DNA of 64,000 nt from G963665215 sp963665215. Its GTDB lineage: Bacteria > Chloroflexota > Dehalococcoidia > Lucifugimonadales > CAUZJF01. The position numbers were made by a program, and so were the translations under genes. Below, in pieces: positions 41,964 through 49,713 of this stretch (positions are counted from its first letter, which is position 1; every line of letters begins with the position of its first letter). The stretch covers positions 186,001-250,000 of the forward strand of contig CAXXWW010000017.1 of NCBI GenBank assembly GCA_963665215.2, in the 5' to 3' direction. Under the pieces are notes generated by a model. That model saw only the letters and a list, made by a program, of their open reading frames with translations, searched no databases and was not told the origin of the DNA.

Positions 41964-43205
41964 CTAGCCGCCCTCCAGGCTCCGCCGCACCATCGTCTCC
42001 TCGTCCTCCCTGGTGGAGACGAGACCCTCTAGCCGCGCGGTGAGCAGTTTTTGAAGTAGCTGCCCCACCAGCGGGCCCTCAGGCACGCCCAGCGCCATGA
42101 GATCGTCGCCGTTCAACGCGGGACGTACGTGCCGCAGCTCCGTCAGGTACAGGTCCAGGCGCTCACTGACGACGGGCTCACCCGAAGCGAGGGCGCACCC
42201 CTCGATGGCGGCGGGGTCCAGGCCGCGAAGAAGGCCGAACACCTGGCTGGGACGGATTTTTTCTCCCTCCAGTTGGACGAACGTCGCCCTTGTCTTACCT
42301 ACGTCTCTGACCACCGCGGCCCACCTTCCGCCCATGTTGAGCCGCCCGACGAGTCCCGAGCGCTCGCTGTCGGACGCCGAGAACGCAAACACCGCAAGCA
42401 GTCGCAGGTCATTTCGCTGTCCCGGCCCAGCGGCGGTCTCACCGAGCCTCTTCAGCACCGCCGGCTCGACCCTGAGGGCCGGGTGGATGGCCGCTAGCAC
42501 GCCCAACTCCTGGGCATCGAGCAGGATACCGGCCGCCTGGGGCTCGCGGAGAATCCGCTCCAGCTCGTGGCGCACGCGGTCGCCGCTGATGGCTTCCAGG
42601 TAGGACAGGCCGCTGCACAGAAGGCGCTCCGTCTCCTCCTCGATGCGGAAGCCCAGACTCCGGGAGTATCGCACCGCCCTGAGGATGCGGGTCGCGTCGT
42701 CCTGAAAGCTGTCCGGATGCAGGACCCGTATGAGGCCGCTCTGGAGGTCGGCCCGCCCCTGGAAGGGATCGAGCAGGTCTCCCCAGCTTCCCTCCCCCAG
42801 GGAGACCGCCATGGCGTTGATCGAGAAGTCCCGCCGCGCCAGGTCCTGGTCCATGGTGCCCGGACTGACGGCCGGTAGCGCGCCCGAATGCGAATAGGTC
42901 TCGGTCCGGGCAGCGGCGAGATCGACCTCGACGCCCTCTATCCTCAGCTTAGCGGTCCCGAACTGGGAGTGCGCCACGACCTCGGCGCCCAGCCTCCCGG
43001 CCAGCTCCGATGCAAAGTCAAGGCCTCCGCCGGCGGCGACTATGTCAAGGTCGGCAGTCCGCCGCCGGTACAGAAAATCACGGACGGTGCCGCCGGCCAG
43101 GAAGAGCTCGATTTCGAGGTCCGCCGAGGCGTTCGACGCACGCCTGAGCAGGTCGAGCTCGGCCGGGCGCAAACTCTCCTTCATCTGGCTGGCTACGTTG
43201 GGCAA
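41964..43205 (-). CDS. CCA tRNA nucleotidyltransferase / poly(A) polymerase family protein
   Basis: 413 residues; a start at 43184 (MKESLRPAELD) is also possible. The nucleotidyltransferase signature is FLAGGTVRDFLYRRRTADLD with catalytic Asp pair DLDIV. Further motifs are QDLARRDFSINAMAVSLGEG and ATRILRAVRYSRSLGFRIEE. This class II enzyme adds or repairs the tRNA 3' CCA end. The tRNA-Thr genes in this window lack an encoded CCA, so such an enzyme is needed. The C-terminal part lacks an HD motif. Confidence 0.9.
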   Translation of the reverse strand: MPNVASQMKESLRPAELDLLRRASNASADLEIELFLAGGTVRDFLYRRRTADLDIVAAGGGLDFASELAGRLGAEVVAHSQFGTAKLRIEGVEVDLAAARTETYSHSGALPAVSPGTMDQDLARRDFSINAMAVSLGEGSWGDLLDPFQGRADLQSGLIRVLHPDSFQDDATRILRAVRYSRSLGFRIEEETERLLCSGLSYLEAISGDRVRHELERILREPQAAGILLDAQELGVLAAIHPALRVEPAVLKRLGETAAGPGQRNDLRLLAVFAFSASDSERSGLVGRLNMGGRWAAVVRDVGKTRATFVQLEGEKIRPSQVFGLLRGLDPAAIEGCALASGEPVVSERLDLYLTELRHVRPALNGDDLMALGVPEGPLVGQLLQKLLTARLEGLVSTREDEETMVRRSLEGG

Positions 43206-43333
43206 CGTGCGACCCCGAGTCAGGTTCTGGCGGTACAGGATGCAGGGTAAGGGGAAACGGGTGAGGGGTAAAGGGGCTGCTGGATTCGCGCGAGCGGCTG
43301 CCCGACGAGGACAAAAAGCGCGGCCGGCAACGT

Positions 43334-44092
43334 CTACTTAGAAGCCGCCGCCACCCTGTCCAGGTAGGCGCGGCTGCCAGTCTCCACCCACGCGGTCCAG
43401 GGCGTCATGAAGAAGCGCACGCCCTTTTTTATGTAGCTCTCCACGTTTGAATCGTTAACGACGGCGCCCGCCACCCTTCCTGCGCCGGTTATTTGCTCTA
43501 TTGCCCGGTCGACGGTCGCAAGCACATCCGGATGGGTCGCCTGGCCTAGCAGACCCATGCTCTGGGCCAGGTCGCCCGATGCGACGAAGAAGACGTCTAT
43601 GTCGTCGACCGCCAGTATTTTCGCAAGGTTGTCGATTGCGACTACGTCCTCGATCAGCACGACGACCATGGTCTCGTCATTGGCCTTCGAGGGGTAGTCA
43701 TCCACGCCGATTCCCTGCCGGCTCGTGTAGGCGCCCCGCGCCCCGATGGGATGGAACTTGGCGGCGGTGACCACCGCCCTGGCCTCCTCTGCGGTATCAA
43801 CGTGCGGCACCACGATGGCCTGTGCTCCCACGTCCAGGGTCCGGTAGATTACGCCCGGCAGGTTAAGGTTCACCCTGACGACGGGGGTCATGCCCCAGAG
43901 GTCGCAAGCCCTGGAGAGGTTGGGAATGTCGGCGAAGTCGATGGGGCCGTGCTCCGTCTCGATCCAGATGCCGTCGAAACCGAATGGTCCCAGGAACTCG
44001 ATCATCTCTCCGTTGATGTGCCCTGAAACAATTGTGGCGATGCCACCATCTTGCAACTTGTGTTTCGCCTTGTTCGGCCGAAGCTCTGCCAA
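43334..44092 (-). CDS. HpcH/HpaI aldolase family protein
   Basis: 252 residues. It shows the TIM-barrel family signs FGFDGIWIETEHGPIDFADI, PVVRVNLNLPGVIYRTLDVG, the metal-binding region IVVPHVDTAEEARAVV, and IDVFFVASGDLAQSMG. The family includes 2-keto-3-deoxy sugar-acid and 4-hydroxy-2-oxovalerate-type aldolases, using a divalent metal. Related enolase-superfamily and LarA-like enzymes elsewhere in the window suggest use of sugar or hydroxy acids, but no direct operon link exists. It has its own strong promoter. Confidence 0.9.
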   Translation of the reverse strand: MAELRPNKAKHKLQDGGIATIVSGHINGEMIEFLGPFGFDGIWIETEHGPIDFADIPNLSRACDLWGMTPVVRVNLNLPGVIYRTLDVGAQAIVVPHVDTAEEARAVVTAAKFHPIGARGAYTSRQGIGVDDYPSKANDETMVVVLIEDVVAIDNLAKILAVDDIDVFFVASGDLAQSMGLLGQATHPDVLATVDRAIEQITGAGRVAGAVVNDSNVESYIKKGVRFFMTPWTAWVETGSRAYLDRVAAASK

Positions 44093-44159
44093 TGTACCTC
44101 TCCTGATTCCTGTGAGCCAACGCGGGCGCCTCGCCCCACGCCGGACGGTAAGCGCCGCA

Positions 44160-44188
44160 ATTATAGAGGGCTGAATCTAGAGCGTCAA
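44160..44188 (-). promoter_or_regulatory. Sigma70-type promoter for the HpcH aldolase
   Basis: Minus strand: -35 TTGACG (44188-44183), 17-bp spacer, -10 TATAAT (44165-44160). Predicted start about 60 nt before the ATG at 44092. Confidence 0.8.
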
Positions 44189-44261
44189 CACGCACGCACC
44201 CTGGACAAGTAGGGGTGCGGTGGGTAGCATGAGCGGAGCAAACCGGACTATTTGGTGAGAC

Positions 44262-44771
44262 GTGACACCGGACGCGGACATGGACGAAAACTTCTGCCAG
44301 CGGTGCGGCCACGCCCTGGCCGAGAGAGACGTGGAGGGCAAGCGCAGGCCCTACTGCCCCGCCTGTGGCTACGTGGCCTTCCTCGACCCCAAGGTGGCTG
44401 CGGTGGTCCTGGCGACCAAAGACGGCAAGCTAGTCTTGGTCCGGCGCGACATAGAGCCGGCCATCGGTGAGTGGAGCCTACCGTCGGGCTACGTTGACCG
44501 GGGCGAGGCCGTAGAAGACGCGGCGGTCAGGGAGGTCAAGGAGGAGACGGGCCTTGACATTAGTCTGACCGGGTTGGTCGGGCTCTACTCCCATACCGGC
44601 AGCCCCGTGGTACTGGCCGCGTACGCCGCCGAGGTAGTCGGCGGCACGATGGAGCCGGGCCCGGAGGTCCGGGAGACGGCACTCTTTTCCCCGGATCGGC
44701 TCCCTGCGCTACCCTTCCCCCACGACGACCAGATCCTCGATGACTGGCGCGCCCTGAGCGCCGCGTCCTAG
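44262..44771 (+). CDS. Nudix hydrolase with N-terminal zinc ribbon
   Basis: 169 residues from the start at 44262; a later ATG at 44280 is equally possible. The zinc ribbon is FCQRCGHALAERDVEG with RPYCPACGYVAF. A Nudix box follows, GYVDRGEAVEDAAVREVKEE with TGLDI. The ribbon plus Nudix arrangement is common in ADP-ribose- or NAD-type pyrophosphohydrolases, but the NudC SQPWPFPxS motif is absent. The substrate is uncertain. It is divergent from the aldolase and convergent with osmC. Confidence 0.88.
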   Translation: MTPDADMDENFCQRCGHALAERDVEGKRRPYCPACGYVAFLDPKVAAVVLATKDGKLVLVRRDIEPAIGEWSLPSGYVDRGEAVEDAAVREVKEETGLDISLTGLVGLYSHTGSPVVLAAYAAEVVGGTMEPGPEVRETALFSPDRLPALPFPHDDQILDDWRALSAAS

Positions 44772-44947
44772 CCCATTCTCCATCTCGCGCAGGTGGACTT
44801 GCCCGTGACGCCCATGAATGGAGCGCGACGACTCGACCTGCTCGCAACACGGTCCCGCCGATCACGTCCCGGTCATTGACGGGCCGCGCCCGTCAGGCCC
44901 GCGCGGCCGTCGGGATAGACGTGATGATAGAGGAGTATCGGCACCCG

Positions 44948-45376
44948 CTAGCCGACTACCTCCAGATCGTCCTCTATGCGCGGGGAGGACTCCAGGGTCC
45001 GGTGGACCGGACAACGGCTCGCGATGCGCCCCACTCGCTCCTTCTGCTCAGCCGTGAGGGGGCCCTCGACCAGGATGTATCGCCTGACGACCTCGATATA
45101 GGCCTGTTCACCCTCGTCGCAGTCCTCCAGGTCCCGGCGATGGACGCGCTCATGGCTGCACTCGACGGTGACGGACCTCACAGGCCATCCTTTCCTCCGC
45201 ACATACAGGAGGATCGTCATGGCCGTTCAGGTGCCAAGCGCGGCCAGGAGCAGCTCATAGGGGTTGGGCCCCAAGTCGTCGCCGTCTGGCTTCGGCTCGT
45301 CGGAGACTAGGGCGTGACCGCTGGTTATGACGACCTGCTGCAGGTTTTCGAGGCTCTTGACGGTGACCGCTTCCAT
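44948..45376 (-). CDS. OsmC-family selenoprotein, UGA (Sec) at catalytic position 50
   Basis: ATG 45376 (GAGGAG about 7 nt upstream) starts a 142-residue frame containing one in-frame TGA at 45227-45229. The N-terminal part ends DDLGPNPYELLLAALGT; UGA then precedes TAMTILLYVRRKGWP. OsmC proteins have LGxCTAMT here, the Cys being the peroxide-reactive residue. The second conserved Cys is kept in SRCPVHRTLE. Reading UGA as Sec gives a full-length OsmC; reading it as stop leaves a useless 49-residue stub. A 6-bp SECIS-like hairpin follows at the correct distance, and selA and selD are in the window. Expected role: thiol/selenol reduction of organic or hydrogen peroxides. To my recollection, OsmC-like selenoproteins have been reported from metagenomes. 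Confidence 0.88.
45193..45213 (-). promoter_or_regulatory. Bacterial SECIS hairpin in osmC
   Basis: Minus strand: TCCTCC (45213-45208), loop TGTATGTGC, GGAGGA (45198-45193). The loop begins 19 nt after the UGA and has G at its second position, both as in known bacterial SECIS elements. Confidence 0.75.
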
Positions 45377-45502
45377 TGTCGCTCCTCTCAGCCCTTGCCA
45401 ACACGCTGTGCCGGCTATGGGCCCGATGTTAGTGTCTTGTGAATGATGCGCCTTCGATTGGCCGGTCCTGATGAGCCTTACCTCAGAGCGTCCACATCAG
45501 CC

Positions 45503-46831
45503 CTACCCTTTGCCACCCGCGAGCAGCCGGCTTTGTGGCAGCGCGCGCAGTCTCTGCAGACCCGATATTGCGATGATCGCCAGGAGGCCGAGGGCCGAAT
45601 ACGATACGACCCATCGATAGGCCTCTGGAGACACGTCCAGGATTCCGCCGAAGGCTATCGGCCCGACCACGCCCCCCATCAGCCCCAGGGAGGCCTGCAT
45701 CGCCATTGTCGAGCCCAGCTGCACCGGGTTTGAAACCTCGATGACTCCGGTCTGGTATATGGCCGAATCGGCCGCGATAGCCCAGCCGTATACCACACCC
45801 ACGGCGACTATGATGGCCCACGGCAGATCGACGATCCAGCCGATTAGGAAGGCACAAGCGCCGCTGAGGGCGAAAATGGCTGAGGCCGACATGGCTCGGC
45901 CCCACCTGTCGGACATGATCCCGCCCATGACTGGCCCGATGGAGCCGACGGCCAAGACCACGCCACCCATGGTGGCGCCGGTGACGACCGCCTGCGTCGT
46001 GGACACCCCGCGGGCGACCAGGACCGCAGTGAGAAACACCGGCAGCCACACGCGTACTGCGAAAAGCTGAATGGCGTGCAGCGAGTAGCCCAGGATGAGA
46101 TATCGCACCGTCGGATTCCCGAGCACCGTCGGATCTAGCCTCCCGCTGGAGCCCCCGTCTGAACTTTGGGTACTGCCGCGCAGCAACACGTACAGCATGG
46201 GGAGGCTGACGACCGCGATCAAGGATACCGCCAGGTAGGCAGGGCGCCACTCCGAGGCTGCCAGTCTCGACCCACAAAAACCCCACCCCTGCCGGTCGAG
46301 ATTTGCCATTAGGGCGCCGGTGATGGCCAGCGAGCCGCTGTGGCCAGCGTACTGGGCGGTCACGAACACGCCGATGGCCGTACCGCGCCCACCGCCGGCG
46401 AAACGCTCCGCCACGATCCGCAGACCAGGGGTATAGACCCCCAAAAAACCCACACCCGCGAGTACCCTCAGTGCGGCCCCGGTGACGATGTTGTTCGCCG
46501 TCAGCGGGAAGAGGGTGTGAGCGACCACTGACAAGATGGCCGACCCGATGAGGACTCGCCTGGGGCCGATGCGGTCCGTCAACGGGATCAGGACCAGCGC
46601 CGAAAAGACCGCGCCCACCAGGGACGCCGAGTACATCGCCCCCGCCTGCGTGTTGTTGAGGTCCCACTCGTCTTTAACAAAGGCCAGCGCCGCCACATAG
46701 CTGGAGATGGGCAAGAGGAGGACGAAGAGCGCCAGGGACATGGCCACCAGCCAGACGGCGTTTCGTGGTTCGATGCCCCCCAACTGAAGGAGGTGACTGG
46801 CGCCTCTTGGATGCCATGACTTCACGAGCAC
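45503..46831 (-). CDS. MFS transporter
   Basis: 442 residues with about 12 membrane helices. It begins near LEPRNAVWLVAMSLALFVLL, with GAVFSALVLIPLTDRIGPRR carrying the MFS loop 2-3 signature (DRxGxRR). A central charged loop (STQSSDGGSSGR) separates the two six-helix halves. A second copy of the motif appears in MGGIMSDRWGRAMSAS. Substrate unknown. It is located upstream of osmC on the same strand with a ~130-bp gap, so co-transcription is possible but not shown. Confidence 0.87.
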   Translation of the reverse strand: MLVKSWHPRGASHLLQLGGIEPRNAVWLVAMSLALFVLLLPISSYVAALAFVKDEWDLNNTQAGAMYSASLVGAVFSALVLIPLTDRIGPRRVLIGSAILSVVAHTLFPLTANNIVTGAALRVLAGVGFLGVYTPGLRIVAERFAGGGRGTAIGVFVTAQYAGHSGSLAITGALMANLDRQGWGFCGSRLAASEWRPAYLAVSLIAVVSLPMLYVLLRGSTQSSDGGSSGRLDPTVLGNPTVRYLILGYSLHAIQLFAVRVWLPVFLTAVLVARGVSTTQAVVTGATMGGVVLAVGSIGPVMGGIMSDRWGRAMSASAIFALSGACAFLIGWIVDLPWAIIVAVGVVYGWAIAADSAIYQTGVIEVSNPVQLGSTMAMQASLGLMGGVVGPIAFGGILDVSPEAYRWVVSYSALGLLAIIAISGLQRLRALPQSRLLAGGKG

Positions 46832-47003
46832 TCCCTCAGTCGAGGAATTGAATGAGTTTAGACGCCCGATTGCAACGAGTCAACTGAATCCGAGGCGCAA
46901 AAGAGCGCTAGGGTGAACACGCCGACGCCGGTCACGAGCAGACAAGAACGCCAAAGCCATCATGGGCCGCGTGGCGTCCCGGTGGCGGTCCGGCCCAGGA
47001 GTA

Positions 47004-47699
47004 TCAGGGCATCTCACCTCGCCGTATGTTCGCCAGCAACTGCTTCGCGGGCAGCACCCAAACCTCTTGCTGAGTCAACGCCAGCACCTGCTCCAGGTCC
47101 AGTGCCGCGCCGTCCGCGTCGCCGTCACGCAAGCGGAGCTGCGCCCTCTCCATGTAGTACCTCGGCTCGAGTGGCTCCAGCCCAATGACGGCCGACATGT
47201 CGTCGATCGCCGCGGCGATGTCCTGGTTCGCCACGCCGGCCGCCGCGCGATTGTAGTAGGCCTCCGTGTACGCCGGGTCAAGCTCGATGGCCTTGGTGTA
47301 GTTGAGTATCGCCCGATCGATATCCTGCATGGCTGAGTACACCAGGCCGCGGTAGTGGTAGGCCAGGGCCAGATCGGGATCGAGCTTCGTCGCCGCCACC
47401 AGATTTTCCAGCGCCGGCGGCAGGTTCCTGTAGGCGTAGAGGACGTAGGCCCGGCCGGCGTAGGCCTCGGCAAGTCTCGGGTTCAAGCGGAGCGCCTCAT
47501 TGTACGCGTCACCCGCTCGGGACATATTGCCCTTCTCTTGAAGGACCCTGCCCTTCTGGTACTCGCGCTGCGCCTCAGCCTCCGCCGCGCGAGGCCCACC
47601 CCCACACCCGGCCATGGCCGAGAGGGCCACCAGGCCCAGCACAACCGCGAGGGAGGCGGCGGCGCGCCGCGCCACACCGCCGTATCGGTGGTCAGCCAT
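47004..47699 (-). CDS. TPR-repeat lipoprotein
   Basis: 231 residues. A signal peptide with lipobox (ALSAMAGC) predicts a lipid-anchored, extracytoplasmic protein. The mature part contains about five tetratricopeptide repeats, e.g. GDAYNEALRLNPRLAEAYAG, LENLVAATKLDPDLALAYHY and ILNYTKAIELDPAYTEAYYN. TPRs bind partner proteins; no enzymatic domain is seen. The start overlaps the stop of the upstream PPOX gene by 8 bp, so they are translationally coupled. Confidence 0.88.
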   Translation of the reverse strand: MADHRYGGVARRAAASLAVVLGLVALSAMAGCGGGPRAAEAEAQREYQKGRVLQEKGNMSRAGDAYNEALRLNPRLAEAYAGRAYVLYAYRNLPPALENLVAATKLDPDLALAYHYRGLVYSAMQDIDRAILNYTKAIELDPAYTEAYYNRAAAGVANQDIAAAIDDMSAVIGLEPLEPRYYMERAQLRLRDGDADGAALDLEQVLALTQQEVWVLPAKQLLANIRRGEMP

Positions 47700-48135
47700 G
47701 TGGTGACAACCGCCCCCAGCTCGCCACCTTCTCCGGCGTGATCCTCAGCACGGTGCAGCCCTCTTGCAGAAGCCGCCCATACTGGGGATACTTGGCCCTC
47801 AGCATGGCTTCTGCGCGCGACCGCTCATCGCCCGGCTCCAGGACCACCGCCACCCCCTGAACTAGCACGTAGGCAAGCTCATCCCAGTTCTCGGAGTAGT
47901 CGTCAATCACCAGGGCCACGGTTGGGTTGACCATGACGTTGCGAACGCGCTTGAGGCGGCGGGGGGCAACGCGCTTGGGCTTGAGGTCCAGAGCAGTGTA
48001 GATGCGGCGGCCGTCGTAGGCGTAGCAGATGGGGACGACATGGGGCCTGCCCTCCTCGTCGGCCGTGGCCAACCTGCCCACGCGATGCGCCTCAATGAAC
48101 GCTCGAGCCTCAGCGGATAACGCCGCAGCCATCAT
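47692..48135 (-). CDS. Pyridoxamine 5'-phosphate oxidase-like (PPOX) FMN/F420-binding protein
   Basis: 147 residues from ATG 48135. Tandem ATGs occur at 48135 and 48132 with AGGAGG immediately upstream, so the second may be used. The longer frame to 48582 is an antisense-type shadow of the dipeptidase gene. Split-barrel features are EAHRVGRLATADEEGRPHVV, PICYAYDGRRIYTALDLKPK and RVRNVMVNPTVALVIDDYSE. The family includes FMN oxidases and F420-dependent reductases (TIGR03668-like). The exact reaction is not visible. Confidence 0.85.
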   Translation of the reverse strand: MMAAALSAEARAFIEAHRVGRLATADEEGRPHVVPICYAYDGRRIYTALDLKPKRVAPRRLKRVRNVMVNPTVALVIDDYSENWDELAYVLVQGVAVVLEPGDERSRAEAMLRAKYPQYGRLLQEGCTVLRITPEKVASWGRLSPHG

Positions 48136-48208
48136 CCTCCTGGTCCAGCGCGTAGAAATGGCGGCCACCGACGGCCCCAACTGCTGCCGCCTGCAACGAC
48201 AGGGCCCC

Positions 48209-49213
48209 CTAGCCTCCCCACACCTCCCGGAAGAGCCGCAGCCAGTTTCCTCCGAGGACCTTCGCGACGTCCGCCTGGGCATAACCGCGGCCCAGCATTT
48301 CCAGGGCCAGGTTGGGCATCGCGTCCGGCGTCTCGAAGTCGCGTGGATGTACGTGCGGGTCTGGAACGGGGACCGGCCTCGCCCGGTACTTTGTGCCCTG
48401 CTGGGCGAATATCCATTGGAAGAAGGCGTGCGGCTGGTCCTGGCAAAAGTCAGTCCCGAGACCGACGTGGTCGATTCCACAACGCTCCACCAGGTCGTCG
48501 ATGGCGTCCACGTAGTCAGCCACGGTGGACTCATACCCCCGGCGAAGGAATATGGGAAACGCGTTCGCGCCGACGACACCACCCTTCTCCACCAGCAGCT
48601 TCAAGGCTTCGTCCGTCTTGTTTCGGACGTGGTCCACGAAGCCCCGGGCGTTGGCGTGGGTGAAGGCCACCGGCCGCTCGGAAAGTTCGATTGTCTCCAG
48701 AGTGGTGCGTTCGCCCACGTGGGACAGGTCAATCAGGATGCCCAGCTCGTTCATCTCCTTGACTGCGTCGACGCCGAAATTGCTCAGGCCGTCGTCCGTC
48801 CGCTCATAGCAGCCGTTGCCCAGCAGATTTCGGTCGTTGTACGTGACCTGGATTATTCGCACGCCCAGAGCGTGGAAGAGCGCCAGACGGTCGAGGTCGT
48901 TCTCGATGGGAGATGCGTTCTGCCACCCGAATATGACCGCCGTCTTCTGTTGCTCTTTGGCCTGAAGGATGTCCCTCGTGGTCCTCCCGTGGAGCAGGGT
49001 GTCGTCATGTTCGCGTAGCCTGCGCAGCCAGCCGGCGATATTGTCCATCGTCTGGGGAAAGTTCTCCCAGACGGCGATTGTGGCGTTTATGGCCGTAACC
49101 CGGCCGGCATCGAGGCTTACGTAAACGTGGTCGCTGTCCCAATTGCTCACATTCAGGCCGTCGATAACAACGGCCTCGTCATAAACCCGCTTGGCTGTAT
49201 CTTCGGCCGCCAT
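48209..49213 (-). CDS. Membrane-type dipeptidase (peptidase family M19)
   Basis: 334 residues from ATG 49213 with GGAAGG about 6 nt upstream; the frame is open to 49333. Family landmarks are EAVVIDGLNVSNWDSD near the N-terminus (the usual zinc-site DGHxD reads DGLN here), KTAVIFGWQNASPIENDLDR, GILIDLSHVGERT, FTHANARGFVDHVRNKTDEA and HVGLGTDFCQD. M19 enzymes hydrolyse dipeptides with a dinuclear zinc site. The altered first metal motif (DGLN for DGHND) questions activity or suggests a variant substrate range. Confidence 0.87.
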   Translation of the reverse strand: MAAEDTAKRVYDEAVVIDGLNVSNWDSDHVYVSLDAGRVTAINATIAVWENFPQTMDNIAGWLRRLREHDDTLLHGRTTRDILQAKEQQKTAVIFGWQNASPIENDLDRLALFHALGVRIIQVTYNDRNLLGNGCYERTDDGLSNFGVDAVKEMNELGILIDLSHVGERTTLETIELSERPVAFTHANARGFVDHVRNKTDEALKLLVEKGGVVGANAFPIFLRRGYESTVADYVDAIDDLVERCGIDHVGLGTDFCQDQPHAFFQWIFAQQGTKYRARPVPVPDPHVHPRDFETPDAMPNLALEMLGRGYAQADVAKVLGGNWLRLFREVWGG

Positions 49214-49552
49214 CCCGTTGCCTTCCCCAGGAAGCCTTCCACCACTACGGCGCTCCCTTGTAAGAGCGGCCCAACCACGAAGTCGCTCCCCATCACTCAA
49301 GGCCCGCCGCCGGAGGTGGCAGGAGTATACCACACGGTCCGCAGGCCTTAGGTGCCTTCAATGGCCCCCCAAGACCAGTAACCAATGACGCAAGTTTTTG
49401 GCAATCAGCAGGATACAAAACGTCCTATGCCGCATAGCGTCACCCAGGCAGGTATGAGATACGAGCTCACGGACCTCCAGAGCCCGTGTGCCCGGAGCGG
49501 GGCAGAACAAGACAATGAAGGCAGACGGAACCGGCGAGAGGGGGTCCTTGTG
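49214..49552. other. Intergenic region upstream of selD, no gene seen
   Basis: Short frames without ribosome sites. The last part leads into the candidate selD promoter and structured leader at 49554-49634. Confidence 0.45.
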
Positions 49553-49553
49553 T

Positions 49554-49634
49554 TATACTTAGTCGCGTCCTCGAGCGGCTGAATCGTGGTACCGGCGGGC
49601 GTACAAACCCCGCCTGGCCGGCCGGCGAAGACGC
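49554..49634 (+). promoter_or_regulatory. Candidate selD promoter -10 and structured leader
   Basis: TATACT at 49554-49559 could be a -10 box; no good -35 is seen. Directly after it, GCGTCCTCG (49565-49573) pairs with CGAAGACGC (49626-49634) with one mismatch. Inside that, GGCGGG (49594-49599) pairs with CCCGCC (49609-49614) around a 9-nt loop. The element lies 80 nt before the selD ATG. It does not fit a tRNA or any riboswitch I can name. Confidence 0.4.
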
Positions 49635-49713
49635 CCCAAAAGCTGGTCTACTGAATGATTCCCTCTTGATTGTCCTTGGTAAGCAGATAGTGAATTGCCG
49701 GAGGGCACGGAGC

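Noticed and set aside
45483..46667. 394-residue minus-strand open frame
   Set aside because: Out-of-frame shadow of the MFS gene at 45503-46831; only the latter has membrane helices and MFS motifs.
48136..48582. N-terminal extension of the PPOX protein
   Set aside because: It is out-of-frame dipeptidase sequence; homology begins at ATG 48135/48132.
49565..49634. tRNA-Sec (selC) upstream of selD
   Set aside because: No TCA anticodon loop, no T-loop and no long variable arm; the pairing does not make a cloverleaf on either strand.
49565..49634. ZTP-type riboswitch ahead of selD
   Set aside because: TCGTGG and CCGCCTGG resemble parts of the ZTP consensus, but spacing and the remaining conserved blocks do not fit, and selD is not a purine or folate gene.
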